Made by a program: the position numbers and the translations under genes. Below the pieces are notes generated by a model. That model searched no databases. It worked only from the letters and a program-made list of their open reading frames with translations, and was not told the DNA's origin. Of a stretch of DNA of 34,937 nucleotides, positions 8,436 to 18,108 are shown in pieces; positions within the stretch are counted from its first letter, which is position 1; every line of letters begins with the position of its first letter. This DNA is from Thiomicrospira sp. Lineage in GTDB: Bacteria; Pseudomonadota; Gammaproteobacteria; Thiomicrospirales; Thiomicrospiraceae. The stretch spans positions 1 through 34,937 of the forward strand of contig JAUUDE010000055.1 in the NCBI GenBank assembly GCA_030826915.1. Direction: 5' to 3'.

Positions 8436-9161
8436 ATGTTACAAGATATACGCCCTAACGTGTTAGCGATTGAAACCTCTACCCAGGCCTGTTCCGTTGC
8501 CTTGATATCTAAAAATCATGAGTATATTCGTCATGAAATTTTGCCACAAAAACACGCACATAGAGTTTTGGCTATGGTTGATGAGGTCCTAAAAGAGGCA
8601 GGCATAGATTGTTCTGAAATTGATTTGATTGCTTATGGTGAAGGGCCGGGCGCTTTTACTGGTGTGCGTATTGCGTCAGGAGTGGTTCAAGGTTTAGCTT
8701 TAGGGTGGGATAAGCCCGTATTGCCAGTATCGTCTTTGTTTGCAATGGCAGAAGGTGTTATTCAATCTTTATCAATAACACAGGCCACCGATTGGGTGGC
8801 ATTGCTGGATGCTCGCATGGGTGAAGTCTATTTTCAAAAAGGTCGTTACTTTCCTAAGGAAGATTGTTTTCAAGTTAATGATCCAGTTCTTGTTTCTCCT
8901 GCCGACGTAGCGGATTTAATTGAGACTAGTGAGAAGGTTGTTGGTGTTGGTGATACGGAACAAGAGTACTCTGAACTGTCTGCATTGTTTGCTGATTGGT
9001 ACCCATCATTACCAAATGCGGTATCCATTGCCAGAATTGCGCAAAATCATGCCAACGAAGCTAAGTCTTTAAGTGAATCGGTTCCAAATCCATTGTATTT
9101 AAGAAACCATATTGCAGATACAATTGAAGAAAGAAAGCAAAAAAAGTTAGCCCAGGCATGA
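8436..9161 (+). CDS. tsaB: tRNA threonylcarbamoyladenosine synthesis protein TsaB
   Basis: TsaB (YeaZ) is the inactive ASKHA-fold partner that binds TsaD and, with TsaE and TsaC, makes N6-threonylcarbamoyladenosine at position 37 of ANN-reading tRNAs. The family marks are LAIETSTQACSVAL at the N-terminus, HAHRVLAMVDEVLKEAG, and YGEGPGAFTGVRIASGVVQGLA, the glycine-rich loop. At 241 aa it is near the usual size (231 in E. coli). The ATG at 8436 has AAAGG at about 8421-8425 and an extended -10 promoter upstream. A CAGGCCTG octamer lies in its 5' end (8484-8491). It is followed by a hairpin with a T-run. Confident family call. Confidence 0.95.
   Translation: MLQDIRPNVLAIETSTQACSVALISKNHEYIRHEILPQKHAHRVLAMVDEVLKEAGIDCSEIDLIAYGEGPGAFTGVRIASGVVQGLALGWDKPVLPVSSLFAMAEGVIQSLSITQATDWVALLDARMGEVYFQKGRYFPKEDCFQVNDPVLVSPADVADLIETSEKVVGVGDTEQEYSELSALFADWYPSLPNAVSIARIAQNHANEAKSLSESVPNPLYLRNHIADTIEERKQKKLAQA
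8484..8491. repeat. CAGGCCTG octamer copy 1
   Basis: Copy of the overrepresented palindrome, inside tsaB, read as CAG-GCC-TGt (Gln-Ala-Cys). Confidence 0.7.
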
Positions 9162-9209
9162 AATGGTAACGCCAATTAATACCAGATGCTTAAAATTTAA
9201 GCATATGCG

Positions 9210-9239
9210 ATAAAGTGTAAGACTTTATTAAGCTTTTTT
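9210..9239 (+). terminator. Probable terminator after tsaB
   Basis: ATAAAGT (9210-9216) pairs with ACTTTAT (9222-9228) around a five-base loop, followed by six T at 9234-9239. The stem is AT-rich, so it is weak. A second perfect hairpin, ATGCTTAAA/TTTAAGCAT (9186-9204), lies just before it. Confidence 0.5.
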
Positions 9240-9265
9240 GTTTTAACCTTTTATTACACACAAGT

Positions 9266-9288
9266 TTATCCACAGTTAATGTGAATAA
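9266..9288. promoter_or_regulatory. Facing pair of DnaA boxes upstream of uspA
   Basis: TTATCCACA (9266-9274) is the strongest known DnaA-box sequence. Five bases later TGTGAATAA (9280-9288) is the inverted box TTATTCACA, which fits TTATNCACA. The pair lies 24 bases before the uspA start, in the likely promoter or leader. DnaA binding is inference; another dimeric regulator could use the same dyad. Confidence 0.4.
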
Positions 9289-9311
9289 CACGTTTTTAAA
9301 GGAACTTATAT

Positions 9312-9785
9312 ATGAGTGATTTAGTTGGTCAATCTGGGATGTATAAACACATTTTAGTTGCTGTAGATTTTTCTGAAAACAGTCATTTTGCACTGAAAAA
9401 AGCCAAGGCATTGGCTGAAAATTGTCATGCAACGATTGAACTTATTCATGTTGTTGAAATTCCGACTTACCCCATTTTAGAAGATGTGGCAGTAATGGGT
9501 ATGCCTGGTATTTGGGATGAAGAGATGACTGAAAGTATTATTTCAGCCTCTAACACAAGGTTAAGTAAGTTAGCTAAAGAGTTTAATATAGATAATTTCC
9601 ACACCATTGCAGGCATTGCTGATGTTGATATTGTCGAATATGCAAAGCAAAAAAAACATGATTTGATTATTATGGGTAGTCACGGTTTATCAGGTTTACA
9701 ACGATTGATTGGTTCTACTACTAATTCTGTTATTAACAGCTCAAGTTGTGATGTGTTGGCTGTCAAACTGGAAGGTAAGGGTTAA
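9312..9785 (+). CDS. UspA-family universal stress protein
   Basis: This is a single-domain universal stress protein of 157 residues with the Rossmann-like UspA fold. It opens with YKHILVAVDFSENS at about 11-24. Near the C-terminus is the ATP-binding motif MGSHGLSGLQRLIGST (G-x2-G-x8-G-S), followed by the SCDVLAVK strand, so it belongs to the nucleotide-binding class. Such proteins help survival in growth arrest and stress; the exact role is not known. The ATG at 9312 is preceded by AAAGGAA, a strong ribosome site; a later Met (residue 10) is less likely. A pair of DnaA-like boxes precedes it. It ends three bases before the next gene, so the two are almost certainly co-transcribed. Confidence 0.93.
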   Translation: MSDLVGQSGMYKHILVAVDFSENSHFALKKAKALAENCHATIELIHVVEIPTYPILEDVAVMGMPGIWDEEMTESIISASNTRLSKLAKEFNIDNFHTIAGIADVDIVEYAKQKKHDLIIMGSHGLSGLQRLIGSTTNSVINSSSCDVLAVKLEGKG

Positions 9786-9788
9786 AAA

Positions 9789-10649
9789 GTGATTGGATTT
9801 ATAAACAAACATTATTCTAAAGTATTGGCATTATGTTTCGCCGTGCTTTTTGTAAACAGTGCTTTAGCGAGCCAGTTCAAAGTTGGCGATACGGTTTTTG
9901 TTGCGTATCCTGCAGCAAACATAAAAGATGATGCTTTTATTATCGGCAAAGTAAAGCAGGTTTTACCCAATGGAGACTATAAAATCTCGGTTATTGATTA
10001 TGTGGAAGGGCATGATTACGGTGTTTCATGTGTGCCGATGGTTAAAAATGAATCAGCCACTAGTTCTAAGGATGAATTGTCTCAAGTGTGGGATATGTGG
10101 ACAGATACAACTAAGTTAAATAAAGAGGAGTTAGATTACGTAGTCTCTAAAAAGGATGTTGTTGATTTAGGTTATGGCAAAACATCTTTTATTGAGCGCA
10201 ATAATTTATATATTGTATTTGGACGATGGAAATCCGATGCACCAATGTTAAATGTAGAACGAATTGCTAAAGCTGAACAGCAAGCAAAGGCGGTTGGGTT
10301 AGCGGATATGAATCCAGCATTTGAATTAGCTAAACTGCATAGAGCGAGTTTTTATGGTGATTTTGGACGACCATTAATGCCATTTGAAAGTATTAAGCCT
10401 TTAGTATCAGCGTTAAAAGCTATTGAAGCTTTGTTTACTGAAGATAAAGAACTAAAGAATATCTGGTTTGCCAAACAACGTGACTGGAAGAAGTTATCAA
10501 AAAATACCAAATATTATTTTATGGTGGAAGCCATTGATAAGGTTGTCGAAGATTCAAAAAGTCAATTATATGAAGAAGATATAGATAAAGCTGATCCAAA
10601 AGATTTAAATCAGCTTAAGCAATTAGTCACTGAGTTTAGTCGCAAGTAA
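9789..10649 (+). CDS. Exported protein of unknown function, co-transcribed with uspA
   Basis: I do not recognise this 286-residue protein. It begins with a clear signal peptide (HYSKVLALCFAVLFVNSALA, about 8-27), so it is predicted to be periplasmic or outer-membrane attached; there is no lipobox. Residues about 29-80 (FKVGDTVFVAYPA...) look like a small SH3/Tudor-like barrel with the 'KVGD-V-A' opening. The rest is charged and mostly helical, ending in a Lys/Asp-rich region. It contains few Cys and no metal-binding motif that I can see. The start is GTG at 9789, three bases after the uspA stop, with AAGGG inside the end of uspA. The pairing of a cytosolic stress protein with an exported partner suggests a shared stress response, but this is inference. 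Confidence 0.75.
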   Translation: MIGFINKHYSKVLALCFAVLFVNSALASQFKVGDTVFVAYPAANIKDDAFIIGKVKQVLPNGDYKISVIDYVEGHDYGVSCVPMVKNESATSSKDELSQVWDMWTDTTKLNKEELDYVVSKKDVVDLGYGKTSFIERNNLYIVFGRWKSDAPMLNVERIAKAEQQAKAVGLADMNPAFELAKLHRASFYGDFGRPLMPFESIKPLVSALKAIEALFTEDKELKNIWFAKQRDWKKLSKNTKYYFMVEAIDKVVEDSKSQLYEEDIDKADPKDLNQLKQLVTEFSRK

Positions 10650-10675
10650 AGCAAAAAAATTAACGACGATTTTTA

Positions 10676-10984
10676 CTACTTAGGATGATGATAGTAAGTT
10701 TCATTAAGATAATCAGCAAGTTGTTCTATTTCGTCTTCAAACATACCCGCGTTTAAGTTATCGTTGCAGAATTGAACTGTTTTGACCAGTTTAGGCCAAG
10801 AGTCTGATTTTTGTGGATTGTATGGTTTTGCAGTATGGCACTTCATGCAATCTGCATCGTCATGCAGAACTTTACCTGGATGAGGTTCTGCCATACTACT
10901 TTGTGAAAATACGGTTAGACTTAAACCTACTAAAGATGCAGCAAGTAATGACGGTTTTGATAATGTTTTTTTCAAACTTTTCAT
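10676..10984 (-). CDS. Small periplasmic monoheme cytochrome c
   Basis: The 102-residue protein has a cleavable signal peptide (apolar core about 13-27, SMA-EP cleavage region near 32) and one haem-attachment motif, CMKCH, at residues 46-50. It therefore carries a single covalent haem in the periplasm and moves electrons. M81 (NAGMFEDE) is a possible axial ligand. A third Cys at 73 (QFCNDNLN) is not part of a second CxxCH. The tail EIEQLADYLNETYYHH is typical of small class I-like cytochromes found in sulfur and nitrogen oxidisers. The redox partner cannot be named: no oxidoreductase gene is adjacent. It is divergent from ycaO, sharing the 10985-11145 region. Confidence 0.88.
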   Translation of the reverse strand: MKSLKKTLSKPSLLAASLVGLSLTVFSQSSMAEPHPGKVLHDDADCMKCHTAKPYNPQKSDSWPKLVKTVQFCNDNLNAGMFEDEIEQLADYLNETYYHHPK

Positions 10985-11091
10985 TTTTATAGCCTTGTTG
11001 TTTTTTTCTGAGTTTTCAAGTATTTATTCTAATCAAAATTTCAAGCTGTTCTATAAAAAGAATAGATGCATGTCATAGCTAAATTTATTAG

Positions 11092-11117
11092 AGGATATGT
11101 TAAATTGTGAATATCCT
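11092..11117. promoter_or_regulatory. Inverted repeat upstream of ycaO
   Basis: AGGATAT (11092-11098) and ATATCCT (11111-11117) are perfect seven-base inverted arms separated by 12 bases, 28 bases before the ycaO start. It could be a dimer-binding operator or an mRNA hairpin. A minimal ATG-TAA frame at 11140-11145 directly precedes the true start. Confidence 0.35.
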
Positions 11118-11145
11118 AAATCAACTATTGAAAAGAAGTATGTAA

Positions 11146-12858
11146 ATGAGTGAAGTCACCTTTATAAAGGGCAAGGATGCCTGTCTAGAAAATTCCATTG
11201 CGAGTATGCATGAAACACTTAAAAACATGGGGTTTAAAATTCATGAGGCATCTTGGTTAAATCCTGTAAACAATGTATTTTCTTTACATATTCATGATGA
11301 ACGTTGCCCAGGCCTGTTTACTAATGGAAAAGGTACAAGCCGAAAGTCAACTTTAGCGAGTGCTTTAGGTGAGTATTTAGAACGTCTATCTACAAATTAC
11401 TTTTTTTCTGATTACTGGATTGAACCTTCACAAGAAGGCTGTGACTGGCTCTATTACCCAGATGAAAAATCATTTACCGAACAGAATATAAAAGGATGTC
11501 TTACAGAAGAGTTGTGGCAGTTTTATGATACAGAAGGCGAGTTAGGTTTTAATGAATTGCTAAGTTTTAATGATTCAGAAGATATTGTTAAAGCGATTCC
11601 GATGGTGAATGTGCATACAAACGAAACAGTCTACTTTCCAATGAATTTATTAAGTAACCTTTATGCAAGTAATGGTCTATCTGCAGGCAATACCGCTTTA
11701 GAAGCTCAAGTTCAAGGGTTGTCTGAGGTTTTTGAACGTTGGGTTAAGGCAAAAATATTAAGAGAAAACTTGTGTTTACCAGAGATTCCTAATGATGTTG
11801 TGGAGCAATTTCCAGCCATTGTTGAGGCTGTTTCAGCACTAAAAGAGGTCGGTATTGAAGTCTCTATGAGGGATGCTTCATTGGGAGGGTTGTTTCCTGT
11901 CATTAATGTCACACTGTTTGAACAAAAAACAGGTAATTGTTTTGCCTCATTTGGAGCTCATCCTATATTTGAAGTTGCTTTGGAAAGAACCTTAACAGAG
12001 TCATTGCAGGGACGACATCTAGATAATCTTGATGGCTTTCAAATACCTGTGTTTGATGAAGAAGCGATTGCAGAAGATGAAAATATCGAAAACCATTTTA
12101 TCGATTCCAGTGGACTCATTCATGCAAATTTTATCTCCCAGAATTATGACTTTGAGTTTGTAAACTGGGATTTTTCTGGTGATACAGAATCTCAGTGGCT
12201 TAAGTTATGTAACTTGGTTGAACAGCAGGGTACACAGGTTTATGTGGCCAATTATCAACATTGTGGTTTTGAAGCTTGCAGAATTGTTGTACCAGGTATG
12301 TCTGAGATTTACCCAAATGAAGAGTTGATTGACAGTAATCAAAATGTAGGGCGTTTATTAAGAGAAGCCTTACTTAACTTGGATGCAACTCAGGACTATC
12401 TTGGATTGGTTGATTTAATAGATGCATTGGGGTTCAGTGATCATCAAGGTGTCGCCTCTATTATCGGTTTAATGCCAGATGCAGGTAGTTTTTGGGCTGA
12501 GTTAAAGGTGGTTGAGCTCAAATTTTGGGCATTGCTTGCTGCTCAAGACTATGAGACGGCCTTAGATGCGTTGCATGATGTTATCTATTTTGTTAATCCA
12601 CAGAGTAAGTGGCTAGTTCAATATAATGCGCTTAAATTCTGTTTAGAAATGCTTCAAGAATCCACTGAAGATCATTTTGTGACTGAACAGCTGTTTGGAA
12701 AGTTATTAAGTGACCGGGCCTGGTTACATATTGAAGGAAAAATGGTGTTTGCAGGTGAAGATTTAGGTATGACTATATTTAATAATAGCCAGAATCACCA
12801 AGCTTTGCTTAATATTTATGAAGAATTACAAAATACCAAACAGAAGTGTTTTAACTAA
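11146..12858 (+). CDS. ycaO: YcaO-domain protein, E. coli YcaO type (ribosomal protein S12 methylthiolation accessory factor)
   Basis: The 570 residues (E. coli YcaO: 586) match the E. coli type from end to end. They open with FIKGKDACLENSIA, then GFKIHEASWLNPVNNVFSLH, then the ATP-binding core FTNGKGTSRKSTLASALGEYLERLSTNYFF (about 58-87) and QGLSEVFERW. A helical C-terminal domain follows. YcaO enzymes use ATP to activate amide backbones. The E. coli protein assists RimO in beta-methylthiolation of an Asp in S12. The C-terminus lacks the Pro-rich ending of azoline-forming YcaO enzymes, and no precursor peptide or dehydrogenase gene is near, so a RiPP role is unlikely. The ATG at 11146 follows AAAGAAG. 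CAGGCCTG occurs at 11309-11316. Confidence 0.92.
   Translation: MSEVTFIKGKDACLENSIASMHETLKNMGFKIHEASWLNPVNNVFSLHIHDERCPGLFTNGKGTSRKSTLASALGEYLERLSTNYFFSDYWIEPSQEGCDWLYYPDEKSFTEQNIKGCLTEELWQFYDTEGELGFNELLSFNDSEDIVKAIPMVNVHTNETVYFPMNLLSNLYASNGLSAGNTALEAQVQGLSEVFERWVKAKILRENLCLPEIPNDVVEQFPAIVEAVSALKEVGIEVSMRDASLGGLFPVINVTLFEQKTGNCFASFGAHPIFEVALERTLTESLQGRHLDNLDGFQIPVFDEEAIAEDENIENHFIDSSGLIHANFISQNYDFEFVNWDFSGDTESQWLKLCNLVEQQGTQVYVANYQHCGFEACRIVVPGMSEIYPNEELIDSNQNVGRLLREALLNLDATQDYLGLVDLIDALGFSDHQGVASIIGLMPDAGSFWAELKVVELKFWALLAAQDYETALDALHDVIYFVNPQSKWLVQYNALKFCLEMLQESTEDHFVTEQLFGKLLSDRAWLHIEGKMVFAGEDLGMTIFNNSQNHQALLNIYEELQNTKQKCFN
11309..11316. repeat. CAGGCCTG octamer copy 2
   Basis: Copy of the overrepresented palindrome, inside ycaO, in a different frame from copy 1: CCA-GGC-CTG (Pro-Gly-Leu). 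Confidence 0.7.
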
Positions 12859-12908
12859 GAGTTCGGTTATAAAAGATTTAATGGAACTTTTTAAAGCTGA
12901 ATGGTACT

Positions 12909-12934
12909 GCTGTGTACGTTAAATTATACACAGC
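12909..12934. terminator. Hairpin between convergent ycaO and DUF481 genes
   Basis: GCTGTGTA (12909-12916) pairs perfectly with TACACAGC (12927-12934) around a ten-base loop, midway between two converging genes. There is no T-run on either side, so it may be a processing or Rho-linked hairpin. The right arm and loop edge contain TTATACACA, which also fits the DnaA-box consensus. Confidence 0.4.
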
Positions 12935-12962
12935 CGTTGAGTAACTAATTAACCTTGTTTAC

Positions 12963-13697
12963 TTAGAAATCATAAATCAAAGTTAGCATTGTTTGAGTGT
13001 CAGTTTTTTTGGTTCCTGGAGCAGGGTTATCATTATGTCTATATTTGTATGAAGCCTTTAAGTTCAATTTTTCAGCGACTTTCACTTTAAAACCGGTGTT
13101 GCTCTCAATCTTTGTTTGAGTAGAGCCTGAGGTATATTTTAGGTCTTGAGTGAAACTGACTTGTTCATTAATTTGATGAGTTAAATCTAATTTAGCCACT
13201 CCCACTACTTGATCTTCAGATTTAACGCCTTTGGTAATGTAGTCGGTGTTTTGATAACCAACACCTATTTCACCATTAAGTTGAGTTGCAGTTGTTTTGT
13301 ATAACGTTTTACCTAAACCCAGCGAAAAAGTGCTATCTAAATCTATATCTTCAAATTTATTTTTCTCGAATCGAGTGCCAATTAAACTGTAATAACTTTT
13401 ATCATTTGAATAATAACGATTCATCTGAATATCAACGATATAACGTTCTTCTGTTTGTGTATCATTTTCTGATTGATACTTGGCTTCAATAGTGGATTTT
13501 ACAAGATAGTTTTTCTGCGAGAAATTGATCTTTAATGCACCGTAAGCAGAGGTGTTTATGGTGTTTCCTGTGCTATAACTTAGTCCGAGCTCTCCTGAGC
13601 CAGAATAACCTGTTTTGTCAGATGAATAGGCATTACTTGCACTTAAAAGCATTATTAAAGCGATGAGTGCAGTTCGTTTTGTTGTCATGTTTAACAT
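12963..13697 (-). CDS. DUF481 (YdiY-like) outer-membrane protein
   Basis: This 244-residue protein has a signal peptide (TALIALIMLLSASNAYS, about 8-24), then GYSGSGELGLSYSTGN, the typical opening of DUF481/YdiY 'salt-induced outer membrane protein' families. The rest is alternating beta-strand sequence with aromatic girdles and a final Phe (TLIYDF), as expected for an outer-membrane beta-barrel recognised by BAM. The function is unknown in the family. The start at 13697 has GAGA eight bases upstream; the Met at 13688 is an alternative without a ribosome site. It is divergent from accA and convergent with ycaO. No partner gene is adjacent. Confidence 0.88.
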   Translation of the reverse strand: MLNMTTKRTALIALIMLLSASNAYSSDKTGYSGSGELGLSYSTGNTINTSAYGALKINFSQKNYLVKSTIEAKYQSENDTQTEERYIVDIQMNRYYSNDKSYYSLIGTRFEKNKFEDIDLDSTFSLGLGKTLYKTTATQLNGEIGVGYQNTDYITKGVKSEDQVVGVAKLDLTHQINEQVSFTQDLKYTSGSTQTKIESNTGFKVKVAEKLNLKASYKYRHNDNPAPGTKKTDTQTMLTLIYDF

Positions 13698-13888
13698 TGG
13701 AATCTCGTTTGCTGTTTTGGTTTTGAAGACTTAATGATTTTGCATTGAGCAAAATATTTTGGGTGCTAAGTCTACACTATTTTGCATACATTTCATTTTA
13801 GGTAGTAGGGTTTCATTTTTTCTTTGAAAAATATTGATTAATAATCTTAGAAAAAAAGTTTTCAAAACATCCATTACATAAGCATTTT

Positions 13889-13897
13889 TGGTAGAAT
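13889..13897 (+). promoter_or_regulatory. Extended -10 promoter of accA
   Basis: TGGTAGAAT (TGn plus TAGAAT, five of six) lies 45 bases before the accA start. It has the same form as the tsaB promoter, and no clear -35 is seen. Confidence 0.5.
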
Positions 13898-13942
13898 ACT
13901 TTTATTAAATGTACTCCATTGTTATGACGGAATAAGAAGAAT

Positions 13943-14899
13943 ATGAAACTTGATTTTTTAGATTTTGAACAACCTATTGCCGAGTTAGAAGCAAAGATTG
14001 AAGAGCTACGCAACTTAGATGGCGGAGATATGAATCTGCTTCAAGAGATTTCTGCTTTAGAAGAAAAGAGTAAAAATCTTACCGAATCAATTTTTAAGAA
14101 ATTAACAGATGTACAGATTGCTAAAGTATCGAGACACCCCCAACGTCCATACGCTTTAGATTATATTGATTCTGTATTTACAGATTTTAAAGAACTGCAT
14201 GGTGATAGAGCGTTTGCAGATGATCAAGCCATTGTTGCAGGTATTGCTCGCTTAGAAGGCCAGTCGGTCATGGTTATTTCTCAAGAGAAAGGCCGTGATA
14301 CTAAAGAAAAGATTCGCCGTAATTTCGGTATGCCACGTCCTGAAGGATACCGTAAAGCGTTACGTTTAATGAAAATGGCAGAGCGTTTTGGTTTGCCAAT
14401 CGTTACATTTATTGACACTCCAGGTGCCTACCCTGGTATCAATGCAGAAGAGCGTGGACAGAGTGAAGCGATTGCACGTAATTTGATTGAAATGTCAGAG
14501 TTGAAAGTGCCGGTTATCTGTACCGTTATTGGTGAAGGTGGTTCTGGTGGTGCTTTAGCCATTGGTGTGGGTGATGTCACTATGATGATGGAATACAGTA
14601 CTTATTCGGTCATTTCTCCAGAAGGCTGTGCTTCGATTTTATGGAAAAATGCCGCCAATGCTTCTGATGCGGCTGAAGCTCTAGGAATTACAGCTAAGCG
14701 TTTAAAATCATTAGGTTTGGTTGATGAAATTATTCCAGAACCATTAGGTGGTGCTCACCGTGATTACAACCTTGCCGCGGAGAATTTAAAAAACGCTTTG
14801 TTAGCGCAGTTGAATATCTTAAAAACAAAATCAACGGACGAATTAGTTTCCAGTCGCTATCAGCGTTATATGGGTTATGGTAATTTTGAATCTGCCTAA
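13943..14899 (+). CDS. accA: Acetyl-CoA carboxylase carboxyltransferase subunit alpha
   Basis: AccA and AccD form the carboxyltransferase that moves CO2 from carboxybiotin to acetyl-CoA, giving malonyl-CoA, the committed step of fatty acid synthesis. The 318 residues (E. coli: 319) start with the helical segment [19 protein letters not shown]. They include the crotonase-fold core with [40 protein letters not shown] and [15 protein letters not shown], the oxyanion-forming glycine loops. The ATG at 13943 has AAGAAG upstream. tilS follows, the usual gammaproteobacterial order, but dnaE does not precede it here. AccD is not in the window. Confidence 0.97.
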   Translation: MKLDFLDFEQPIAELEAKIEELRNLDGGDMNLLQEISALEEKSKNLTESIFKKLTDVQIAKVSRHPQRPYALDYIDSVFTDFKELHGDRAFADDQAIVAGIARLEGQSVMVISQEKGRDTKEKIRRNFGMPRPEGYRKALRLMKMAERFGLPIVTFIDTPGAYPGINAEERGQSEAIARNLIEMSELKVPVICTVIGEGGSGGALAIGVGDVTMMMEYSTYSVISPEGCASILWKNAANASDAAEALGITAKRLKSLGLVDEIIPEPLGGAHRDYNLAAENLKNALLAQLNILKTKSTDELVSSRYQRYMGYGNFESA

Positions 14900-14951
14900 T
14901 TTATATTCAAAAAATATTCTCTTGCAACGCCTCTAGTCAATAGGGGTGTTA

Positions 14952-16343
14952 ATGTCTTTCTCAAAAGATTTATCTGCTTCTCATGTTAATTTATCCATCG
15001 ATAAATTCATAAATACATTTCAAAAAACTCCTACGGTTTATGTTGCCTTTAGTGGTGGTTTAGACTCTACTGTGCTATTACACGCGTTAGTTCAATCTAA
15101 GTTAGATAATCATCGAATTATTGCTGTGTATATTGATCATGGATTGCAAGCTGTATCCGCACAGTGGGCAGAGCGTTGCGCTAAAGTTTGTCATGATTTA
15201 GGTGTTGAATTTACTGCTTTAAATGTTGATATCCAAGCTACGGCAAGAAAAGGAGTTGAAGCCGTTGCGCGACAACTTAGATATCAGGCTTTGTCAGATG
15301 TCATAAATGAACGGGGCGAGCGTGATTCAGTTTTAGTGACAGGGCACCACCAACGCGACCAGGCAGAGACTGTATTGCTCAACCTTTTTAGAGGTGCGGG
15401 TGTGAATGGGCTTGCAGCCATGCCAAATAGCATATATTTGCACGATAATAAGCAGAGCTTACATTGCAGGCCTTTACTCAATATTCCATATTCGTTATTG
15501 GTTGAATATGCAGAAACCCATCAACTTTCATTTGTTACAGATGAGAGCAATCATTCTTCTGTTTATCGACGCAATTTAGTGCGTAACGAAATTCTTCCAA
15601 AAATAGAGTTAACATGGCCGACTATTCATGCCAGTCTCTCTTCCACTGCTTCTCATATGCAAGAAGCGAGTACTTTATTAGATAAATACGCAAAAAAGGA
15701 TTTACGCTCAATCCAGAATTCAAAGGTTTTTGTTGAATTAAAAGATGTAAATGAGCAGGCCTGGTTAGAACAAAAAAACATTATTCGTTATTGGTTTAAA
15801 CAGAATTGGCCAGCTGTTGTGTTGAGTAAGACGCATTATGAATGGTTATATTCAGCTTTAAAAAATTATGCAAAGAGTGAGAATCAAAAGTTTTCTTACC
15901 AATTATCAAATGGTCAGTTAAGGGTTTATAAAGATCGTATTTATTATTTGAAAAAAATACCAAGTGAATATGGTTGTAGTATTGGAGATATTTTAGAACT
16001 TGAGAAAGAGTTTAATGGCTTAGGCTCTGACGATATGGCTTATAAGGAAGATTTCTTTATTAATTACAATCTCTTAAGTAGTGAATCTAAAGTTTATTTT
16101 AGGGCAATCAAACCTGGTGATAAACTGAATAGAAAGCTTTTAAAGCGTTTCTTTCAGAACCATAAAATTCCATTTTGGGAGCGTTCTGTATGGCCAGTCA
16201 TCTCAACCATTGATGGGTTGGTGCTGAGTGTTTTAGGTTGTGATGATTGTTTAAAGGGTGAGATGTTTGCTATTGATAAATCGCTAAAAAAATCAATTAA
16301 ATTGAGTTATTTACAACGCATGAGGTTGATGGAGTTGCTTTAG
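14952..16343 (+). CDS. tilS: tRNA(Ile)-lysidine synthase
   Basis: TilS adds lysine to C34 of the CAU-anticodon tRNA-Ile, which changes both its amino-acid identity and its codon reading from AUG to AUA. The 463 residues carry the N-type ATP pyrophosphatase loop SGGLDS at 34-39, then GHHQRDQAETVLLNLFRGAG (the tRNA and ATP site) and RRNLVRNEILP. A C-terminal TilS substrate-binding domain ends at GDKLNRKLLKRFFQNHKIP.WERSVWPV. The ATG at 14952 is chosen because AGGGG at 14942-14946 lies five bases upstream. The GTG at 14946 overlaps that ribosome site and would add only two residues. An octamer copy is at 15756. Confidence 0.95.
   Translation: MSFSKDLSASHVNLSIDKFINTFQKTPTVYVAFSGGLDSTVLLHALVQSKLDNHRIIAVYIDHGLQAVSAQWAERCAKVCHDLGVEFTALNVDIQATARKGVEAVARQLRYQALSDVINERGERDSVLVTGHHQRDQAETVLLNLFRGAGVNGLAAMPNSIYLHDNKQSLHCRPLLNIPYSLLVEYAETHQLSFVTDESNHSSVYRRNLVRNEILPKIELTWPTIHASLSSTASHMQEASTLLDKYAKKDLRSIQNSKVFVELKDVNEQAWLEQKNIIRYWFKQNWPAVVLSKTHYEWLYSALKNYAKSENQKFSYQLSNGQLRVYKDRIYYLKKIPSEYGCSIGDILELEKEFNGLGSDDMAYKEDFFINYNLLSSESKVYFRAIKPGDKLNRKLLKRFFQNHKIPFWERSVWPVISTIDGLVLSVLGCDDCLKGEMFAIDKSLKKSIKLSYLQRMRLMELL
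15756..15763. repeat. CAGGCCTG octamer copy 3
   Basis: Copy of the overrepresented palindrome, inside tilS, read as CAG-GCC-TGG (Gln-Ala-Trp). A near copy, CAGGCCTT, is at about 15467 in the same gene. Confidence 0.7.
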
Positions 16344-16387
16344 CTTTCAATTCGCTGTTTTGCAGAGGTTAAATTTTAATTATTTCA

Positions 16388-18103
<1,716 letters not shown>

Positions 18104-18108
18104 TTTAG

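Noticed and set aside
11146-12858. RiPP (thiazole/oxazole) cluster around ycaO
   Set aside because: No precursor peptide, dehydrogenase or transporter is adjacent, and the protein matches the E. coli housekeeping type without a Pro-rich C-terminus.
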